From Bacteroidales bacterium (GTDB taxonomy: Bacteria > Bacteroidota > Bacteroidia > Bacteroidales > SMBSF77), in assembly GCA_021106655.1 (NCBI GenBank), contig JAIOTT010000184.1, forward strand, positions 1 to 8,828: a stretch of 8,828 nt of DNA, in the 5' to 3' direction. Positions within the stretch are counted from its first letter, which is position 1; every line of letters begins with the position of its first letter. The notes under the pieces are model-generated. The model saw only the letters and a list, made by a program, of their open reading frames with translations, was not told the origin of the DNA and searched no databases. Shown here piece by piece: positions 4,778 through 8,828 of the stretch. Position numbers and translations under genes: made by a program.

Positions 4778-6147
4778 CTTTCAAGCTCAATAGTGAAGTG
4801 TCGCATGATTGGTGCTTCATAAAGAATTTTCATCCCTTTATTAATAGTATTTCTTCTGTCATAAACATTGGAAACTGCTGCGGCTACATAATCCATATGG
4901 TTGTTTGTATATACACGTCGAGGTATTGCCAGTCGCATAAGTTCAAGATCAGGATATCTGTTTTCACGTGTTAGAGGATCCCGGTCAGCAAGCAAGGTAC
5001 CAATTTCCACACCTCTCACTCCTCCTTCGAGATAGAGTTCAATTGAAAGTGTCTGTGCCTGGAATTCTTCCTTAGGGATATTTTGTAAAAAGCGAGTTGC
5101 ATCAACAAAGATAGCATGACCGCCAAAAGGTACCAGTACAGGCACTCCATAATCCAGTAATTTTTGGCCAAGATAAGCTACCTGCTTAATCCTTGTTTCA
5201 AGATAATCAAATTCAATGCCTTCCTTTAAGCCTTGAGCTAAGGCATTCATATCCCTGCCTGAAAGACCTCCATATGTGATATAACCTTCATACATAATAT
5301 TGAAGACAGAGGCTTTTTTGAAAAGGTCTTCACTGTGAAAGCCAATAAATCCACCCATATTGACTATTGCATCTTTCTTGCTGCTCATAGTCATCATATC
5401 AGCATATAAAAACATCTCACTAACAATCTCTTTTACTGCTTTATCCTCATAGCCCTTTTCAAGTGTTTTGATATAATATGCATTTTCGGCAAAACGAGCA
5501 GAATCAAAGAGAACAGAGATATCGTATTTTTTTGCCATGGAATAAACATCCTTTAGATTTTGCATTGATACAGGTTGTCCTCCTGAGGAGTTGCAAGTAA
5601 CAGTTACAATAATGAAAGGTATTTTACTTTTAGGATTGTTCTTTAAAACATCCTCCAGTTTCTGCAAGTCAACATTCCCTTTAAAAGTATGATTGTTTGA
5701 GGAATCAAAAGCCTCATTAACAGTGCAATCAATAGGAAGTGCCTTTCTGTATTCAATATGTACTTTAGTTGTATCAAAATGAGTGTTGCCGGGAACCAGA
5801 TCGCCTTCCTTCACCAAAACCGAGAAAAGTACATTTTCTGCAGCCCTCCCCTGATGTGTAGGAAGAAAATAATCGTATCCAAATAAGTCTTTAATAGTGT
5901 CCTTCATCTTATAATATGAAGATGCCCCTGCATAGCTTTCATCGCCTAACATTAATTCCGACCACTGTTTATCACTCATTGCTCCTGTACCTGAATCAGT
6001 TAACAGGTCGATAAATACTTGATTACTCTTCAGATTAAAAAGATTAAATTTTGCATCGCGAATCCATTTTTCTCTTTCCTCTCTTGTGCTTCTATAAATA
6101 GTTTCAACTGCTTTAATTCTAAACGATTCAGAAAATGGTAATTTCAT
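4771..6147 (-). CDS. tnaA: Tryptophanase (PLP-dependent beta-eliminating lyase)
   Basis: This 458-residue cytosolic lyase cleaves L-tryptophan to indole, pyruvate and ammonia, and usually also acts on Ser and Cys. PLP-site residues of the tryptophanase/tyrosine phenol-lyase family are present: LTDSGT (49-54), Tyr72 in GDESYAG, THQGRAAE (97-104), NSSGGQPVS (186-194), DSARFAENAY (215-224, Asp215 and Arg218), PLP lysine K258 in SSKKD, and RLAIPRRVYT (405-414). Overall length and segments such as YGGLSGRDM resemble tyrosine phenol-lyase. The substrate-side residues are tryptophanase-type: Asp125 in FDTT (Thr in Tpl), Ile382 in VEIG (Arg in Tpl) and His450 in RHFT (Phe in Tpl). It overlaps the MntP-like gene by 7 nt. 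ATG 6147-6145 lies in A-rich DNA without a Shine-Dalgarno sequence. Its long leader is described with its promoter. Confidence 0.92.
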   Translation of the reverse strand: MKLPFSESFRIKAVETIYRSTREEREKWIRDAKFNLFNLKSNQVFIDLLTDSGTGAMSDKQWSELMLGDESYAGASSYYKMKDTIKDLFGYDYFLPTHQGRAAENVLFSVLVKEGDLVPGNTHFDTTKVHIEYRKALPIDCTVNEAFDSSNNHTFKGNVDLQKLEDVLKNNPKSKIPFIIVTVTCNSSGGQPVSMQNLKDVYSMAKKYDISVLFDSARFAENAYYIKTLEKGYEDKAVKEIVSEMFLYADMMTMSSKKDAIVNMGGFIGFHSEDLFKKASVFNIMYEGYITYGGLSGRDMNALAQGLKEGIEFDYLETRIKQVAYLGQKLLDYGVPVLVPFGGHAIFVDATRFLQNIPKEEFQAQTLSIELYLEGGVRGVEIGTLLADRDPLTRENRYPDLELMRLAIPRRVYTNNHMDYVAAAVSNVYDRRNTINKGMKILYEAPIMRHFTIELERC

Positions 6148-6193
6148 ATTAATATTTATTTTTTTTATAAAATGAATTAAGAGATCCTAATTT

Positions 6194-6329
6194 CAAAAAT
6201 AAGGAGGTATTAAAATCTATCCCTTTCTTTAATATTCAGGAATAAAATAAGGATCTTTATGGAAAAATAACCCATTGTGTTGTTAGACAGTTTTTCTTTC
6301 CAAAAATACAATTTTTTTTAATAAAACAA
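6194..6329 (-). promoter_or_regulatory. Candidate tnaA promoters and long leader
   Basis: Two exact TAnnTTTG boxes read toward tnaA: TATTTTTG at 6308-6301, with a TTG 18 nt upstream (6329-6327), and TATTTTTG at 6201-6194 without a -33 TTG. The first is the better promoter and would give a leader of roughly 145 nt. That leader holds AGATCCT (minus strand 6256-6250) able to pair with AGGATCT (6188-6182), a 21-codon open frame (6275-6210) without any Trp codon, and ACCTCCTT (6208-6201), which equals the anti-Shine-Dalgarno end of 16S rRNA. Which of these matter is unknown. Confidence 0.5.
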
Positions 6330-6331
6330 AT

Positions 6332-6339
6332 TATCTTTA
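6332..6339 (+). promoter_or_regulatory. Candidate -7 element for the M64 peptidase gene
   Basis: TATCTTTA matches TAnnTTTG at seven of eight positions and lies 70 nt upstream of the chosen ATG at 6410. No -33 TTG is found at the expected spacing. If used, transcription would start near the edge of the 18-bp repeat, which would form the 5' leader. Confidence 0.35.
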
Positions 6340-6348
6340 CGCACATTA

Positions 6349-6387
6349 AGTACTTAGAGTGCCAAAAGTACTCAGAGTGCCTAAAGT
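6349..6387 (+). repeat. Tandem 18-bp repeat (9-bp sub-period) in the leader of the M64 peptidase gene
   Basis: AGTACTTAGAGTGCCAAA (6349-6366) is followed directly by AGTACTCAGAGTGCCTAA (6367-6384), identical at 16 of 18 positions, and then a partial third copy beginning AGT. Each unit splits into two 9-bp halves starting AGT. This resembles short tandem words seen before many Bacteroidota genes. It falls between the tnaA and peptidase promoters and encodes nothing plausible, although the peptidase frame stays open through it. Confidence 0.75.
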
Positions 6388-6409
6388 TAATAGAATTAAA
6401 AACTTAATT

Positions 6410-7678
6410 ATGAGACATTTAATATTTACCTTATTCATCTTTTTTAATCTTCAGAGCTTTGCGGCTTTTGAGGATCATTTTGAGAACAAAAGCCTCCGTA
6501 TCGACTATTATCATTCAGGAAATGATACATCAGAAATTTATACTATTGATGAACTTATTGAAGAACCTTACTGGGGTGGATCAAAAGTAAATCTTATTGA
6601 TAAATTTGATTATGGTAAATATAAATTTGAGGTCTATGACCTAAAGAGTGGGAAACTGGTATATTCCAGGGGGTATTCATCATTATTCGCTGAATGGCAG
6701 ACTACCAGGGAAGCAGGAACAACATGGAAAAGTTTTCAGGAATCTATTGTGTTTCCTTTTCCGAAAAAAAATGTAAAAGTTGAATTTTATAGCAGGGATA
6801 AGAAAAACAAATGGGGTAAAAGATTCGAATACATAGTTGATCCGGATGATATCTTCATTAAAAAAGAAACACATAAGGATTACGATAATTTTAAAATACA
6901 CTTTTCCGGTGATCCGGCTACTCATCTTGATATTGTGATAATTCCGGATGGATACACAAAGAAACAAATGAAAAAATTCAGAAAGGACAGTGAAAGATTC
7001 AAGGATATTTTGCTTGGATCAGAGCCTTTTTCTGAAAATACCTCAAAAATAAATATCTGGTGTGTGAAAGCTTATTCCAGGGAGTCAGGTCCTGACGAAC
7101 CCGGCAAAAACATATGGAAGAACACCCTTGTAAATACTAATTTTTATACTTTCGGCTCAGAGCGTTATTTAACAACTAAAACATATAAGCAGGTCAGAAA
7201 CATTGCAGCATACGCTCCCTATGATCAGATTTATATTCTGGTAAATACTGAGAAATACGGTGGTGGCGGTATCTATAATTTTTATTCCGTTTGTTCGAGC
7301 GATAACGCAAAATCCGACTTTGTGTTTATACATGAGTTTGGACACGCCTTTGCAGGTCTTGGAGACGAATACTATACCTCCGATGTTGCGGTTGAAGATT
7401 TTTATCCGCTTGATGTTGAACCCTGGGAGCCAAACCTGACAACGCTTGTAGAATTCGAAACTAAGTGGAAAGATAAACTCTCAACTACCACTCCGGTTCC
7501 TACACCTGTAAATGATAATTTTAAAAATACAATAGGTGTTTATGAAGGAGGTGGTTATAAAGCAAAAGGTGTTTTCCGTCCGTTCATCGACTGTACAATG
7601 AAATCTGCAAAATACAATAACTTTTGCCCGGTATGTAAGTCAGCAATACAGGAGATGATTGAGTTCTATTCAGAATAA
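6410..7678 (+). CDS. Secreted zinc metallopeptidase, peptidase family M64 (IgA peptidase-like)
   Basis: This 422-residue exported protease has a signal peptide (1-18, HLIFTLFIFF core, cleavage near SFA-A) and an N-terminal beta-rich M64-type domain (about 20-145). The catalytic domain begins near HLDIVIIPDGYT (172-183). The zinc motif HEFGHAFAGLGDEYY (308-322) gives ligands His308 and His312, general base Glu309, and Asp319 as a probable third ligand. A C-terminal pair in FCPVC (405-409) is typical of the family, which includes the Clostridium ramosum IgA protease; its actual substrate here cannot be read from sequence. I chose ATG 6410 because it starts directly with the signal peptide. The frame is open from a GTG at 6359, but those codons are the 18-bp repeat. 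There is no T9SS sorting domain or lipobox, so a periplasmic location is likely, unlike the nuclease. It is divergent from tnaA and transcribed alone. Confidence 0.87.
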   Translation: MRHLIFTLFIFFNLQSFAAFEDHFENKSLRIDYYHSGNDTSEIYTIDELIEEPYWGGSKVNLIDKFDYGKYKFEVYDLKSGKLVYSRGYSSLFAEWQTTREAGTTWKSFQESIVFPFPKKNVKVEFYSRDKKNKWGKRFEYIVDPDDIFIKKETHKDYDNFKIHFSGDPATHLDIVIIPDGYTKKQMKKFRKDSERFKDILLGSEPFSENTSKINIWCVKAYSRESGPDEPGKNIWKNTLVNTNFYTFGSERYLTTKTYKQVRNIAAYAPYDQIYILVNTEKYGGGGIYNFYSVCSSDNAKSDFVFIHEFGHAFAGLGDEYYTSDVAVEDFYPLDVEPWEPNLTTLVEFETKWKDKLSTTTPVPTPVNDNFKNTIGVYEGGGYKAKGVFRPFIDCTMKSAKYNNFCPVCKSAIQEMIEFYSE

Positions 7679-7734
7679 AATCCTAAATAAATTACAAGTT
7701 TCAATTTCAAAAACAGATAATATTTCATTTATTA

Positions 7735-7765
7735 TTGATATTATTAGTCCTTCTTGCTACTTTTG
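7735..7765 (+). promoter_or_regulatory. Bacteroidota-type promoter of ptb-buk (TTG-N20-TACTTTTG)
   Basis: TTG (7735-7737) is followed after 20 nt by TACTTTTG (7758-7765), an exact match to TAnnTTTG with typical spacing. The ATG of ptb lies 44 nt downstream. The 131-bp gap after the M64 gene contains no convincing terminator hairpin, only an AT-only inverted repeat (7717-7723 with 7738-7744) that overlaps the -33 region. Confidence 0.75.
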
Positions 7766-7796
7766 CAGTGAATTTATAATAATACATATAACTAAC

Positions 7797-7804
7797 AGGA
7801 GGAG
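7797..7804 (+). promoter_or_regulatory. Strong Shine-Dalgarno sequence of ptb
   Basis: AGGAGGAG lies 5 nt before the ATG at 7810, fixing the start. It is the only strong Shine-Dalgarno in front of a gene in this window, and such sequences are uncommon in Bacteroidota, so high translation of ptb may be selected. Confidence 0.7.
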
Positions 7805-7809
7805 TTTCA

Positions 7810-8715
7810 ATGACTATCAGTAAGCTGGATCAGATGTTCGAAGTTCTTAAAACTAAGGAGAAAAAACGATTAGTCGCTGCATATGCAAATGATTATCACA
7901 CTATTAGGGCCGTAAGTGAGGCTATTGACCTGGGAATTATTGAGGGAATCCTTGTTTGCGACGAAAACCTGATACATCAAAGCTGCGATACTCACAACAT
8001 TGATGTAAACAAATTTCAAATTCTTCATGAAGCTGATAAAATAAAAGCTGCTAATAGGGCTGTATCGCTGATTAATGAGGGCAAGGGAGATATTTTGATG
8101 AAAGGGCTTGTGAGTACTGATAAATATCTAAGAGCAATATTAAACAAAGAGCAAGGTTTAACAGATCCCGGGGCAATATTAAGTCATGTTACTGTTCTGG
8201 AAAGTCCGAATTATCATAAGCTATTAATTGTTGGTGATGTAGCTATCAATCCTCTTCCTGAGTTAAAAGATAAAATCGCTATCACAAAACACCTAATCCA
8301 TACTGCTCATTCTATAAATATTGAAACACCAAGAGTTGCTGTCTTAGCTGCATCTGAATTTGTGTTACTAAAGATGCCGGCAAGTACTGATGCTGCAATT
8401 ATTTCAAAAATGGCAGAAAGAGGACAGATCAAAGGTGCCTTTATAGACGGGCCTCTTGCACTTGATGTAGCCATAGATAAAGAATCAGCAGAAATTAAAA
8501 ATCTCGGCGGAGAAGTTGCAGGACAGGCAGACTGTATATTATTTCCAAATATTGAATCAGGAAATGTGTTTTATAAAACCAATACAAAACTTGCAAACTG
8601 TGAACTAGCAGCTATTGTCGCCGGAGCAAGAGTTCCCTGTGTTTTGTCATCACGTGGTGACAGTATAAAAATTAAATTATATTCCATTGCACTTGGAGCC
8701 CTGATGGCAAAATAA
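7810..8715 (+). CDS. ptb: Phosphate butyryltransferase (phosphotransbutyrylase)
   Basis: This 301-residue cytosolic enzyme interconverts butyryl-CoA (or branched-chain acyl-CoA) plus phosphate with acyl phosphate plus CoA. The length and motifs fit the Ptb branch of the PTA_PTB family: MKGLVSTDKYLRAIL (97-111), SHVTVLESPNYHKLLIVGD (125-143), DGPLALDVAI (213-222), ADCILFPNIESGN (240-252) and a SRGDS segment (281-285). It is followed after 27 bp by butyrate kinase on the same strand, the classic pair that makes ATP by substrate-level phosphorylation. In Bacteroidota ptb-buk often serves acyl-CoAs derived from amino acid 2-oxoacids, which would suit the nearby tryptophanase and peptidase; that link is inference. 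The start is supported by a strong Shine-Dalgarno sequence. Acetyl specificity (Pta) is less likely given the length and the neighbour. Confidence 0.94.
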   Translation: MTISKLDQMFEVLKTKEKKRLVAAYANDYHTIRAVSEAIDLGIIEGILVCDENLIHQSCDTHNIDVNKFQILHEADKIKAANRAVSLINEGKGDILMKGLVSTDKYLRAILNKEQGLTDPGAILSHVTVLESPNYHKLLIVGDVAINPLPELKDKIAITKHLIHTAHSINIETPRVAVLAASEFVLLKMPASTDAAIISKMAERGQIKGAFIDGPLALDVAIDKESAEIKNLGGEVAGQADCILFPNIESGNVFYKTNTKLANCELAAIVAGARVPCVLSSRGDSIKIKLYSIALGALMAK

Positions 8716-8742
8716 GTATAAATACGATACTCCTTACACTCA

Positions 8743-8828
8743 ATGAAAGACGTTCAGATCATCACTATAAACCCGGGTTCCACCTCAACAAAGCTTGGAG
8801 TATTTCAAAATGAAAATCCCATCTTTCT
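8743..8828 (+). CDS. buk: Butyrate kinase, N-terminal fragment (cut by window end)
   Basis: Only the first 28 codons are in the window. They encode the start of an acetokinase-family (ASKHA fold) enzyme, with the phosphate-binding motif NPGSTSTKLGVF at residues 10-21, as in butyrate kinase. It would transfer the phosphate of butyryl phosphate to ADP, completing the Ptb-Buk pathway. The ATG at 8743 lies 27 bp after ptb, with no clear Shine-Dalgarno of its own, so it is probably co-transcribed. The call rests on a short stretch plus the adjacent ptb; a related branched-chain acyl kinase is possible. Confidence 0.88.
   Translation, partial: MKDVQIITINPGSTSTKLGVFQNENPIF

Noticed and set aside
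4771..6147. Tyrosine phenol-lyase annotation
   Set aside because: The three residues that separate the activities (Asp125, Ile382, His450) are all of the tryptophanase type.
6201..6208. AAGGAGGT on the plus strand as a ribosome binding site
   Set aside because: No start codon with a usable frame follows; the nearest frames end within a few codons.
6359..6409. GTG start of the M64 peptidase frame
   Set aside because: The extra codons are the 18-bp tandem repeat, and the signal peptide begins at the ATG at 6410.
6683..6967. Minus-strand open frame inside the M64 peptidase gene
   Set aside because: It is antisense to a well-supported domain, with no promoter or recognisable motif.

Overview
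The window reads as a chromosomal stretch of an AT-rich member of the Bacteroidota, probably an anaerobic or fermentative Bacteroidales/Marinilabiliales-like organism. The evidence is the type IX secretion (T9SS) sorting domain on a secreted nuclease, near-perfect Bacteroidota promoters (TTG, 19-20 nt, TAnnTTTG) before queD and ptb, mostly absent Shine-Dalgarno sequences, the ptb-buk pair next to tryptophanase, and several families of short palindromic intergenic repeats. The lineage call is inference; no rRNA or marker gene is present.

Layout. Positions 45-356 hold a decayed C-terminal piece of a DegT/RffA-type sugar aminotransferase with an in-frame amber stop. It is followed by an 11-bp-periodic GTCATT array and GCGAAGC mini-hairpins (357-471). 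queD (480-926, minus) and a fatty acyl-AMP ligase gene (1209-2936, plus) diverge from a 282-bp gap that contains a 145-bp nested inverted repeat with a 52-bp perfect palindrome. The ligase gene converges on a secreted endonuclease I gene (2991-4061, minus). Upstream of the nuclease lies a two-gene minus-strand operon: tryptophanase (4771-6147) overlapping by 7 nt a MntP/DUF204-like membrane protein (4175-4777). The last 16 residues of that membrane protein are encoded by an intergenic repeat. A divergent gap (6148-6409) separates tnaA from a secreted M64-family metallopeptidase (6410-7678, plus). The window ends with ptb (7810-8715) and the start of buk (8743 onward).

How the genes fit together. 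Tryptophanase (amino acid beta-elimination), Ptb-Buk (ATP from acyl-CoA), a secreted peptidase and a secreted nuclease are consistent with scavenging and fermenting proteins, amino acids and nucleic acids. This is inference from families; only tnaA-mntP and ptb-buk look like operons. queD (queuosine precursor) and the orphan acyl-AMP ligase have no obvious partner here.

I see no convincing new multi-gene system. The most distinctive points are: the tnaA-coupled MntP-like protein with lysine in place of the conserved first-helix aspartate and a repeat-derived tail; the nested palindromic element between divergent genes; the hairpin/tandem repeat beside a dead aminotransferase fragment; and a 16-bp perfect palindrome over the predicted promoter of the acyl-AMP ligase.
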